From Myoxocephalus aenaeus (Eukaryota > Chordata > Actinopteri > Perciformes > Cottidae): DNA of 64,000 bases. The notes under the pieces are model-generated. The model worked only from the letters and a program-made list of their open reading frames with translations. It searched no databases and had not been told where the DNA came from. The position numbers were made by a program, and so were the translations under genes. The DNA lies in NCBI GenBank assembly GCA_038501785.1, contig JBAMJR010000189.1, forward strand, positions 4,239,501-4,303,500, in the 5' to 3' direction. Of the stretch, positions 37,101-50,800 are shown piece by piece. The stretch's first letter is position 1. Every line of letters starts with the position of its first letter.

Positions 37101-40100
37101 CCTACCAAAAAAACATACAGCCCACTAATTATTCCTATAGTCACTCTGATTCCAAAGCTGCCCTGAATCTACACCAACAAAAAGCATCTTTGGGCAATTA
37201 CATCAAATACATAGTAATGCTAATGCTAACACCCACATGAGAAGCAAAAGCTTGTGCTGAGGTGGGGATTGTTTCAGCAGCACTCCAGGGAGTCAGTATT
37301 TCCTAATGTCTTATTGTGGGCTTAGATATAAGCTTTGAAGTGACAACTCTTTGGGGAAAGTATTTTCAGTTAAATTTTCTCTGAACTCTGAAAATACCAA
37401 CTAGCAAAACAACATGCAGTCCGATTCTGAAGAAACATATTTTAAAATAAAGTTGATTTGCTTTTGTCCAGAAAGGGAGACAAAAAATAGATACCACTTT
37501 CATATTTGTACATTATGTGCGGTGCTGGAGTTGCCAGGCAACACGCCTAGCTTAGCATTAAGACCAGAGGACTATATGTACCATTATGAACTAAGTCCCC
37601 TGTTTTTACATTTCTATTTTAAATACGGCCCTGTGTTGTGGGTTTTTCTCTGGGTGCTCAGGCTTCCTCCCACAGTCCATTACATTACATTTCATTTAGC
37701 TGACGCTTTTATCCAAAGCGACTTACAGCAACTTTGTATTTCTTTTCTATATAACGTAGACACAGCAATGGGGAGCAATTCGGGGTTAAGTGTCTTGCTC
37801 AAGGACACATCGATGTGGACTAGCGGAGCCGAGGCTCGAACCACCGATTGAAAGACGGGCATGCTAACCACTGAGCTGCGTGTTGGTGGGAATGGTTGTC
37901 TGGCAACTTGTCCAGCCCAATGTCAGCTGGGATCGGCTCCGGATCCCCGTGACCCTCTATAGTTTACCATTAGCAGGTGTCACTAATGGATGGATGTATG
38001 TTTAAATAACATCAAGATGCAACATGTTTAGTAGTTAGGTTTGTAGGTGCTGGTAGGAATATTTTTTCATGTTTTACAGAATCAGGCTCGCTGTTCCCAG
38101 TGGCTTTATGCTCATTAGCCTATCCATGTCCTGACTGCAATAGCAGAGAGAAAGCAGATAAGTGACAATCATGACGCTTTGAGCCTTTTTAATAAGAAGA
38201 CCCTCATGATGCCACTAGTGTCCACAGACCACACTACAGTTAGTATTGTAGCATTTAACCTGACAGCAGGTGGTACAGGCTCGTTCTCCATGCATTACAC
38301 ACTGCCCCACTCCTCACACAAAGCCCCGGGCTGAGTACCTTCCTCGTCCATGGGGTCGTCTGACATAACATCATCATCAATGGTTTTCAAGGCTGTGGGT
38401 TGACAGCACAGTCACTCACTACTTGCTGAAATCTACTGTCAGAAAAGACCTCTGAACTGAAATGCACAACACAATTTGCGCTTGAATTAGAATGGAGCTA
38501 AATGTACTGTAGATTGTTTAAGTCTGATACTGATGTCAATCTGAGATATTCAGTCTTGATCAATTAATTTCCTGCTAAAAATTATGAAATGAATGTATAA
38601 CAGTGAACTGTCTTGTTACTCAGTCTGCATTATGAGCTAATCAAAGTTGCTCAGTACGTGTATGTGTGGCCCACACAGGGAGTAGAACAGGCTGTGAACA
38701 CAGTTTTTGACACATTAACACTATATGAAGTTGTAATGGCTAACATGTCAGCATTAACAAACAATAACCCATTAATACATCTTTCAGACATAAAAATAAA
38801 GTGTATTTGGAGTTCCTCTCATGGCAACCTGACGAATCCAATATTTACTGGGAAAGATTCAGACTGGGAAATTGGACCAATGAACCAATGAAAAGAGGTC
38901 ATTGGTCATTTTACAGATGTATAAAGTTCTCTACTTCCAGTAATGGAAGCATATTCACTAGCAGGGACGCCAAGCACTGACCAGTTGGCTTCAACCACAA
39001 AGTCAAGCACATAAACAGATCTTTGTTGTGGGACCAACAGATGTAATTCACTGATTCATCACAGAGTTCTTGGACGCATGGTCAGAATACCACGGAGGGA
39101 TCCACACAAGGAACCGTTCTGGCACCATTCCTCTTCACCATATACACCTTGGATTTCAAATACAACTCTGATAACTGCCACATATAAATGTTTTCTGATG
39201 AGTCTGCAATGGTCGGCCTCATCTCCGCCGACGATGACAGGGAATAAAGAGAACTGAACCAGGACTTTATAGGATGGTGCCAGCGGAACCGCCTCCACAT
39301 CAACTCTAGTAAGACTTCCGCCGGGGTAAACACTCTCCTCCGGTAACAGTGAACATCCAGGGAATGGACATTGACATTGTGAAGTCTTATAAGTACCTGG
39401 GTGTTCACTTGAACAACAAACTGGATTGGACTGACCACACACAGGCACTCTATAAAAAAGGGACAGAGCAGACCACTCCATAGAAGACGACTAATGCCAC
39501 CACAGTCAAAGAAGGTCTTCAGGACTGTGGTGGCATCAGCCATCTTCTATGGAGTGGTCTGCTGGAGCAGCAGCATCACGTCAGCTGACAGGAAGAGACT
39601 GGACAAACTGGTAAGGAAGGCCAGTAGTGTGCTGGGGTGTCCTCTGGATACTGTGGAGGTGGAGGGAGACAGGAGGATGATGCTAAACTATCACCTGGTG
39701 GAGGTACCGCAAGTCCTTCCTTCTTGCTGCTGTCAGGCTGCACAATCAACTAAGGTCGCAGTAGACCACAAAACACTTTAATTACTTCATTATTACAATT
39801 ATTCTGTCTGTATATATCATTTTGCTATTTTGGATTCTTTTCTGTTTTTATTACTGTTTATTTATATAACTTTTTTATTTTATTTTACTATGTGTCTCTT
39901 GTGTGCACTTTACCCATCTGCTGCTGTAATCCTGCAATTTCCCCACTGCGGGACTAATAAAGGAATATCTTATATTATCTTTCCTTTAGGGGGCTCCACT
40001 GCGGGTTGATGTTGACAGGCTCTAATGTACAACATGACTCACCCTCTTCATCCGAGACATCCAGCACTTCGGTCATGGTCTCTGGCACGTTCAGCTTGTG

Positions 40101-41312
40101 TTTCTCCGTCACCGTCTGGCAGCATGGGAGGAAAGGGATCCCATTAACTCTACTTCACACCATACACACAGTTGCCAAACCTGGCTGAAACCAGTGGACA
40201 GTAACACTGTCCACTGGTCCAAAGTGATTTCAAGCTTACACTCTTTAAGTAATTCTAAATGAAGTAACTTAAAATATCAGAATCAGAATCAGAAACCGTT
40301 CATTTGCCAGGAATGTTTTCACACAAACGAGGAATTTTTTGAGGCGGAAGGTGCATTCATTGGACATGGACATGGGACGTAAGACGAGACAAACAACAAT
40401 CAACAATAAGTTCTTAGTTTTAATTTATATGGAAATGAAAGGGAAATAAAAATAACACATCTTTAGAAATGTATTTGGCAGACCGGTTGGATCCAGGAGC
40501 ATAAGGACCACTGTTCATTGATATAAAAGGTCAAAAGACTTTTACAGATCTAGATTAAACCTGAGCTAAATTTTGTTAAAAAAGAAACTCTCTCTAGCCT
40601 GTGTTACGTTTGACCACTGCTTCAACTGTATTTCAGTGACTGTTTTTCAAGCTGTAGTTGGACCTGCTTCACATAAAATGGAGTCATTTAGATTCTGTTG
40701 AAACAAAGATTCTAAATGGAGATGCAAAACTATATACATAGGAAAAAAAAGACACATTAAAGACCTCCCAATTAGATCACCTGCTGGGTGACATTGTACC
40801 ACAAACAGGAAGTACCATTCCGGCACAGATTCTACAACACAGCCTGGAACTTGAGCTGATAACGTTGTGGGACATACCGTTGTGGTGGTAATGATCTCCT
40901 CCGTGACGACTTTCAGCGTGTCCACCACAGAGATGTAGCCCAGCCTCCGAGCAATACCCAGGGCAGTGTTACCATTCTGGATAGGAACGCACAGCGGATG
41001 AGTTGTGTGTCTGTGTACTGTAAACTGTGTGTGTGTGTGCGCACGTGCGTGTGCTTTGTGGCTGTTCACATACCACAGTGATAGCGTTGGGCTTGGCACC
41101 GTTCTGCAGCAGTACGTTGATGACGTGTGTGTTTCCTTGCTGCGCTGCCTGGTGAAGAGGAGTGTATCCATTCTGGAAAGGAAAGAAAACCGTTCAATAA
41201 ATTGATTATTCAAAGTTTGCTTTGATTCTAAAATATCTTATAACATTCAGGCAGCAAATGAAATTGTTTATGTGTGAAATAAAATGAACCTGACAAAACT
41301 TGTGTCTCTGAT

Positions 41313-41362
<50 letters not shown>

Positions 41363-43612
41363 GAGAAGAGAATATACGTTTAGTTTTAATGAGAAAGGTT
41401 GGAATGAAGTTAAAGTTTCACATATTTTCACAAGCTACATTTTTTTTGTGTTACAATAAGAAAAGTTTCTTATAAAAATTGAATCAGTAGATATTAATAA
41501 CATGAAAAATATATTGTTATGTTTTAAAGATCTTGGTTTAATGAGAAAACGTCCTCATTGACTCATTGAGAAGAAGCAGCATGTTATAAATTATTATAGT
41601 GGAATATTATAAGTGCATATTTATAAAATAATGAATGTTAAAAATGGTATCCGAGCACTTTACTTTAATTTCAGTACCTTGGTTTTGGCATTGACATTGG
41701 CTCCATTCTGAAGCAGGAAGCTGACCATCTTGCCGTTACCATAGTGACACGCTACAATTAGCGGAGTGTATCCCAACTGCAAAACAACAGGGAACATGTA
41801 AGAATACTGTTATTGAAGCTGTTATCAGCAGGATGGGAGACGACTGGATGACATCATCCCATAAGCAGACAGGAGGTGTAAAGACAATAGATACTTTGGT
41901 CTGCTGGTCCAGGTGGGCTCCGTGTTGGGACAGGATCTGGCCAACTGCCACTTTGTCCTCCTGAGCCGCCAGATGGAGGGCAGTCAGGCCGCTCTGCGAG
42001 GAACACACACAACGCTTACCATGTCGCACAGACACAGTCAGACCACTCTGCCTAGTCAAAGAAGCTAATGGGGCTACTTTGACACTGGGAAGAAGAGTTA
42101 CTTTGTCATAAAAACTGTTTTCAGTGTTTGATTGATCGGGTGATTAAAGTCAAACCGAAATGTTAGTATGTAAATGTTCTGTCAAATACTTTGACTCTCT
42201 GATATCCCAAAAGGTTCAAAAGTGCTATTATAACTTGAAGTGTAACACAAGAGCAGAGGTGAAAACTCCTGCCACGTGGGTGAAATGATTTACAGCCTCT
42301 CAAACGATACTAGTGGTATGATTAATGGGTTGTTCCTCAAATGAATAAATACTGAACAAAAAAGACTCTTTACAGCAGGTCTACTTGTGATGCTGGTGTC
42401 TTGAGTTGCTGTGTTTCTCCTCAGTACCTTAGTTTGGACGTTGACCTGGGCTTCCTTGCTCATGAGCAGGGCAGCCATGTCAGCGTGGCCCTCCTGGGCG
42501 GCCAGATGGAGCGGGGTGACCCCCTGCTTGGTCAGGATGTTGGTCTCGGCGCCGTACTGCAGCAGCACCGTGGCGATCTGCATCTGGTTCTTCTTCGCCG
42601 CGATGTGGAGCGGAGTGTAGCCGTTCTGGTCCATGAGAGAAACTGTGTCAGTGGTAACGGAGACTCACATGTGTATATCTTCAGCATGGCAGTAGCACAT
42701 TACCGAGATACACATTTTAGCAAGTGATTTGACTTGTGATAGAGGAGAAGGCTGGCTATATATTCACTGTCAACAATATGTACAACACTGTGTATCAAAG
42801 CCTGATATGACTTCTTCATGTGTGCCGTAGAGATCCCTGTGAGCCACACTGTTGGACATGTTGCGTCATCATCATGAACACACACACTGTAGTTTATTTG
42901 GACTCAATCCCACAAACACCCTCCTGCTGCCCCAAATACTCACTACAGCAGCAAATGTGTGTTAATCCTCCGCTCAAAATAGTCCCTAACAAATCCACTA
43001 TCTTCTCCTGGTTGAGTAACGTTGGTTAAAGACTACAGTGGACAGCTGTTTCAGGAAATATGCCTAAGCAAAAATGAAACTACAGTATATTTGTAAAATG
43101 AAGCAATCAATATAAACATGATATTGATTTGGAAACAGTTGATTATAGCGGGGCCTCCAACTACATCCTGAGGAAATGGATCCTGCTCAGTTGTCATCAC
43201 TCGTGCTAAACGTGGCGCTTTAAGATGACGGCCAAGAATTCCATGTTGCCTCCTTTTCCAAGACCCCAAGGTTTGATGTGTTTCAATAAAAATATAAAAA
43301 ATAAGACGACCGTTGACTACAAATATAAAATGACTGTTTTGCATTTTAAGAGAGGTCCAGACCTCAGCTCGCCGTAGTCCTGTGTTACCTTCAGGCTAAA
43401 GCGTCCACTACCTGAACCACCTGACACTGAGCTTTCCACTCAGCAGTGTCAGCTCTGTACACGGTGGCTCTCACCTTGGCCATGGTGTGGGGGGACGCTC
43501 CTTTGTCCAGAAGCAGCAGTGCCACCTTCTGGTTATCGTAGTGTGCTGCGACATGGAGCGGGGTGAGGCCATTCTGTGAGGGCACAAGGTTTAGACAGCA
43601 GTTAGTGCAGCA

Positions 43613-43695
<83 letters not shown>

Positions 43696-46600
43696 TGACG
43701 TAAAGAACATATTCAAAATAAAAAAAGGCATTTTGATGTAAACAGGCTTCGGTTATCCATTTTAATCCAAATGAGGGGATGTTTTTATTGAAACTTAACC
43801 TCATTACAGAAAAATGGCAACACACGTTTTAAAAAGAGATTAAAAAACATTTGACATTTACATGTAAAGGGTTCACCAAAACATTTAGAGAGTGGACATG
43901 ATTTTATTTATATTTTACATCATAAACAACATACCATTGTACTCCAAAAACAAAAACAAAAGAATAAAGATTAAGAGGGTTTTTATTTTGAATGCTTACC
44001 TTTCCAGCTAAATCCGGTAGAGCTTGACGCTGCAGCAGAAGTTTGGCCACATCCAGGCTTCCGTACTTGGAGGCCACATGCAGGGGAGTAAAGCCTTTCT
44101 GTGGAGGACAGACGGACCACGCAATGGGTTTCAAGACAGCAGATAAAGGTCAACTTAAATATGTGATCTCCCTCGACATAAATATAATTTTTTCAAACCA
44201 AACTTAGTCTTACAAATTTGTTGTTATTGTATAATTATTTCCCACATATGTCCATAATTAAGCAATAAGGTACTCGAGGCAGTACTGTATCGTCAATAGT
44301 TCAAGGGTGTTGAACCCTTGAACTGTACATTATTTTAGATCCAGTACTGCCTCGAGTACCTTATTGCTTTTATAATACGGTTACCTGTGACATTATAAAT
44401 AGTAAGTAAATAGTAAGCCCGCCTTTCAGCACAAAATAGTTGTAGCCACCAAACGTTGTGTATCGCATTTCAGCGATAGAGAAACCGCCACACATACGGG
44501 AGAGGCACACACACACACACGAGAGAGAGAGAGAGAGTCTGTGATTTACGGACCAGGCCGGTTGAAAGCAGGGTGCCTTGCGTTGGGAAATTACCAATGG
44601 TAATTATCTCTCACTGGAAATCATCACGATTTTGTGATTAGCTATAAAACCCTTTTCATTCCTCATCTTAGTTTCCGGTTTTACGCACTCGCTTCCCGCT
44701 AATGAGTCTGCTCGCTCAGAGCGTTATCTGCTGTCCTCTCCCCTCGTCCCCATTATTCACCGCCATCCAAATGACTGACGGTCGCACAAAATCTACCTGT
44801 TATTTTGAGTGCGCACTGATATGGAACGCTCTGGTAAATGTAAATAGGCATACAGTACATATTATGGCTCAATAAAGTACACCCCGTGACTCACTCTCAA
44901 CCAATCAGAATGCTTGATTTCATCTACCCCTATTATAATCTTTGTATATGTCATGGGGCCCTAAGGGACAGCAAGACTTGTTCAGCAACATGAAAATAGT
45001 TCACTGACTAGAATGTTTTACATATGCCAGAATATTGTTAGATACAAAATAAAAGTCAAATCTCATCTGATATGATTCCCTGAGGGACAATGGGTGAGTG
45101 ACATAAAACAATAGAAAGAACTCCCAACCGACTGACATGCTGATGCAACGCTCGGTAACCTGAAACCAAAAATATCAAAATATGAAATAGAATCCTTTCA
45201 CAATAAGACCAGCAGAGGGGGCCCTTTAACTATATGTTATGGCTCGTCTGAGGCTGACAGAAAGCACATGATCAGTGTGTTTATGACCAAGCCCTGCCCA
45301 TGGATGGAACAATCCTTTGTTTGTCAAACCCCGGATTATATCTGATGTGTGGACGGAGGAGAGAGGATAAGGTTTCCTTAGATTGAGGCGTAGAAAAAAC
45401 ACCAAGCAAATCAAGGATAAGGACTATTATGAACACGCTTGGATGGAACGTCAGCGTTATGCTCGCATGAAAACAACTTTGCTCTGATTTGGTTTGCAAA
45501 GCGACAGCCACACCCTTCCTCCCCAGAGGGGAACCAAGGAGAGAGATATCAAGAGAGGGAGAGAGGAGAACCACTCAACCCTGACGAACACGCTGCACCA
45601 GCTTTGTCTCGCCCTTATGCCGTATGAATACATTAAGGACTAATCTGTCCTAGACTAGATGCAAAGAGCCTGAGCAGCCTCCTTTGGTGAACACCTCCAC
45701 AGTGAGGATGATGAATCACTTGACTGTGTTCACCAGAAGTGGGTCAGACAGAGACCTGCACAAACAGTAACACTGAGCCTCTCTGCTGTTCCTCCCGCTG
45801 TACATCTGCTATTATGAGTAACAGGTGTTGCACATTTGTTCAAACCTGCTAAGATATTAAGTTCTATCATGAAATGGATATGTGTATACGCCTTTGTTCT
45901 TGTGAACACATCAGCCATCATTTCATACTCCTATCTGTATCCTGTTTGTTACCGCTGTGGAAACCAGATTGTTCCACAGCAATAATTGCTATTTCAACCT
46001 GGGTTATATTAAATCACCAATACATGCAGCACAGGAACATGTTCTTTTGGGGAGGATTAGCAGATGTTGACATGCATGTAACTCTCGCTAAAACCACAAT
46101 GTGTTGTTTGTACATGTCTGTTGGTGTGGGGATTAAAGACATGAAATACAACATTTAGGAGGTGTTTCCCCTTCTTTATGCTAAGCTAGGCTAACAGTGA
46201 TTGATTGATGTTCATTTTCTCATCATAAATGTATTCCCCACATGGCAGGGAGGAATGAAATCCTCAATCATTGCTGCACAGTAAGGGTTGCAAGGTTCCT
46301 ATTGCCAACCATTTTGAGAAATTGGCAACTAATTGTTGTCCTTTGGTTGCCATCAGTGCCAACCACTTCTTAACATGGTTAAATAGGGAAAGCAAACAAC
46401 AATACCTGCGCCCCCAAAATGAATTAATATTTCATATTTGTTGCATCAGTGACTTAAACGTCGCTGTTACAGAAGCAGACTTTGCTGCATGTGTGCTGAT
46501 AGTTGGAGAGAAAAGTCTGATTTCAAGACAAAACGTGTCTCCTCAACCCACCTTGGTGGCCAGTGAGTGTGAAGCTCCGGCCTCGAGCAGGACGGAGGCG

Positions 46601-47790
46601 GTCTCCACCTGACCCTCCCTGGCGGAGATGTGGAGCGGGGTGTAGCCGTTGGTTGTGGCAGCATCTGGATGGGCCATGTGTTGCAGGAGCAGCTGCACAA
46701 TCTCGGTTTTTCCCAAACGGGACGCAATGTGGAGGGGAGTCTGGTCCTCCTGGAGCCGGCACAGTGGAATAAGAATGAATTAACTCTGTAGCTCATTCTG
46801 CATGGTGGCCCAACACATAGTACAAAATGTTCCCTGGTGTGCTGTACAGATAACAGTCGCCTCACCCGTGCCCTGGCGTCCACCATTGCTCCGTTCCTCA
46901 GCAGACACCTGACCACCTCCACCTGGCCTGCCCTAGCTGCCATGTGTAACGCTGTTTCCCCACGCTGTACACACAACACACAGGTCAGCGGGGGCAATTC
47001 ACAGATATTTAAACATAATAAAACCAGCTGACCGGTCACTGTAATATTTCTAGACACTATTCACACATAAAAAATAACTGAATCACAAGTGACTTTCACT
47101 CACAATATTGCTGACGTCGGGCGAGGCTCCGTTCTGCAGCAGCAGCAGGACGATGTTCAGGTGACCCATGAAGGCCGCGACGTGGATGGGAGTCAAACCA
47201 GACTGGACACAGGAAGGGAAGCCAAAGAGGAACAATGGGACAACAAGTCAGTCATGTTGAACATGTGTTACTCAAGAAGAGCTCTGTGACTTAGTACATG
47301 ATGACATCAATGGTGGCAATTTTTGGTGATTTCTGACCAGCCTGTAGTTGCTTTCCAGAGAGCAGAGTTGGCAACACTGTTGGTAGAAAACAGTGTTCCA
47401 CTACTAACAAACTAAATAAAGGAACTGACTGGCATTTGGGCTGCAACTCTGTCTCCTACAAAATCCCATTATCATACAACTATCCTCAAACTATGATTAC
47501 AAACATATTTGTGGAACAACAAAAACTATGTAAATGATTAATGTACTCTTGTTAAATGGGAACACAATTTTTAGGTGACAAGGCTGCATTTTGCGTACTG
47601 TATCTATTTTTATGGCGGACAAATGTTTTCCATTTGCTTAGATTGGACTTTTCTTATAGTGCAATGTTACATTATCATACATACTATACAGATTGTTGCA
47701 TCAAACAAAGAAGAACTTAAATAATACATCATTAATTAAAGGATCTAAGTATGCTTGAGTCAGTGTTTCCCCTAGGTTTACAGCTTCAGG

Positions 47791-47825
<35 letters not shown>

Positions 47826-50800
47826 GGGCGGGGGCGGCGGCGGCGGGGGGTGCGGCGGCGACGACACCGACACAAACACTTAAAGTAGTGGTTCTCAAAC
47901 TTTTTCTGTAAATAACTTCATTTTGTGACTCCATCTGTGCTTTTATAAATAATAGAATAAAGAAAATTGCAATCACTTTCAAGTAAATCAGATTGCTCCA
48001 TCGGACATTTTTTTATTTTTAAATTGCAATCACTTAGAACAATGAAAATGAAGTTATATCTGTGCAAAAAATAACTAATATTTAGTTACTACTAAATAGC
48101 TCATTGTGGAAAACAATAAGCTATTTTTTTTTTTGCCAAACAAAACAGAATGAGTGCAGATATGTGAGCATCAGGTTGCATCAGTATTAGTGGAGCAGTG
48201 AGCCTCTACACATCTTTATAAACGGGTTGTAGATTTGATACAATTCATGCTCAACGTTGATCTGAGATCTGTTTTCTGTTTTCTGTTTTCTGTTTTGAGA
48301 CACGCAGCAGCAGAAAGGACGTCACGGAGACTTCTGGCAAAGAGCCAAAAGTCGGCGAGTCCCTATGCGCATGCGCAAGCGTAACCTGTTAACGGCATAA
48401 CGTCAACATTTACCCGAAAGTACAGGCTTTTCTCCATGTATTTATTAATGACTTAGTTTTATATCCGTGTACTTTGTACTTTTGTAATATGTGAAGCCAG
48501 CAGCTCATTGTTGGTACAAGACAGGAGCACTTTGTCTCTTTCACCTGGAGCAGGAGAGCTGCTCTGGGTTCAGAGAGCTGCTCCGGGTTCAGAGAGCTGC
48601 TCCGGTGCTCCTCTCATGAGAGCTGCTGTTGCCATCTTCACCCTGGGAGCGTTTAAAACGCATATATAGGTCTGCTTTTCACGCGACATATTTTTTGACG
48701 CTCTCTGTCCGCTGCTCTGTGCTCAGCGCTCACCTGTCTGTGCGCGCGCACGTGTATGTACGCATCAGGGCGGAACTCCGCTGTGCGCGACGCAGAGCAG
48801 AGGAGAAGTGTTAACGCGACCATGTAGAGACATAAATGACAAGCTGTGTGTGGATAATATAAATAAAATACGGCCGTTTAGTTTGTTTAATAACAGAACA
48901 AGGTGTAGACCTGTTCTATATGAAAGAGAAACTTAAATGACGACTTGTGATCTGGCGCTGTCGAGAAAATTACAGGGGGGCAGGGGGTTTCTTCAGGGGG
49001 GCGCCCCGCCCCCCTATTCTAATGGTGGGGGAAACACTGCTTGAGTATAACCAAAAACAAGAGAAAACTGTTGAATATATGAAGAATTAAATTATAACAC
49101 CTGATTTAGATATCATAATATGATTAACTAAATCTACATGATTTACAAAAAAATAAGAAGAGAAGGAAATGCAGTTGAGGTAATTGTGACTCATTTGAAA
49201 GAAGAAGTGAGACATTTTCCCTCTTAGTCAAAAGAGGGAAAATGTCAAAAGTTGAACTCATTAGTCAAAAGTTGAACTCATTAGTGATTAAACTAACCTT
49301 TACTCAATTCAATATACTCAGGGGTTTTGCTGTACAGCCTCTTTTGGTCTGGTATGGTGGAAGCTTATGGTGGCTAATGTGAGCTAACGTTATATTGCTG
49401 CAACTTGATGACTACTTGTGCTACCTTTAAGCTATTAGCATAAGTATCTCTCCCAGTGAAATGTACATAGTTTACTGAATAAGTGTCTACTCATGCTAGC
49501 TTTAGGCAACTTTAGCAGTACAACTTCAAAGCTTCTTGTCAAAAAGGTTAGTATGGAATTTCCTTTCTAAGAGTACAGTGAGTCCACATTATATATTGTA
49601 ATACCAATTATATGTTTAATTTGGTTCTTAATCTGAAAATAAAAAGTTGGGAACAGATTCAGGATTAACCCAAACTTTTGTTAATAATCAATCTAGAACT
49701 GCTCTTTGGTATGCTGTGAGGTAAAGCCAAACAGAGCCCGGCCCATCAGGTAGTCCCAGTGGGTTGAAAGAAATATTCAGTTCCTCTCAGGTGAGTGTCA
49801 TACCTCTGTAATGGCCTGGATAGAGGCTCCGTATTTGACCAGCAGCTCCATCACTTTCACTCGGTTCTTCTTACAGGCTATGTGCAGCGGTGTGAAGCCG
49901 TTCTGTTAAATGGAAACAGTAAAGGATGAACCCAGACAACATTTAACAGAGCTTATGTTAGTCATCAGAGGCTGCTCAGTGCTCCACAGGAGGGTTGTGA
50001 TCATGTTGTTTCGTACCAGAGCCCTGGCGTTGGGGTTGGCCCTCTTGTCTAGCAGCAGCTTGGTGACTCGGTAGTGACCGCAGTGGGCTGCCACATGTAA
50101 CGCTGTCAGGTAGTCCAGCGTGACATCGTCCACAGGAGCCTGGTGCTGCAGAAGATGTTTGACGCATTCAACATGGTCGCCTTGTGCCGCCATGTGAAGA
50201 GGAGACAGCCCATTCTGAAATGTGAAAGAGAGATCCTTTACTTTGATGGAGACGGTTAGAAATGGATGAAAGAAAAGTTCATATTAGACACAAGCACAAC
50301 TTCAAATGAAGGCTAATGTTGCTCTGGGTCTGCTGGATGTGTAAATAGGCATCTGCTTGCTAACACATTAGAAAGAATCTATATAAGGCTACAGTATGTC
50401 AAATGTGTCTGTGATGTTCACATTGGATTTATTCATATTTGTTTTGTTTTGTTTTTATTATAATACTGTTGAAATGAAGCATTATACAATTTAAATGCAG
50501 TCGTACCCAGAATCTAGAACAAATACAGCTACAATAAGTATTGGATATTTTTAGCCTAAATCAATAGACTGATAGCAGGGAAACAAAAAGGAACTGAGCT
50601 GTTAGCTATGTCAAAGGTGCAGAAATATATCTGTCAGCAACTCCAAAGTTGTTCTATTTATATGTTGTATCTTGCTAGTGAACACCATACCAACACTAAT
50701 CAATACATCCAGGAGTTCACAGTAGAGTTCCAACAGTAACCGTACTGACACTTACTTATTATATGAACAGGATACTGTTGTTGGACTTATAGTTACACCT

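Larger units (their letters stand above)
38393..40042. other. ank2 intron with LINE fragment
   Basis: The right half is occupied by a LINE 3' fragment (39090-39980). The left half shows nothing recognised. Confidence 0.6.
47203..49803. other. ank2 intron carrying a hAT-like element
   Basis: About half of this intron is the element at 47761-49038. The remainder is AT-rich without recognised genes. Confidence 0.7.

Noticed and set aside
39059..39543. Minus-strand ORFs of 140-153 codons.
   Set aside because: Antisense to the LINE fragment, which is recognisable in the plus sense.
47701..47982. Minus-strand ORF with a poly-Ala run.
   Set aside because: The (CGG)n tract of a hAT-like element read in one frame.
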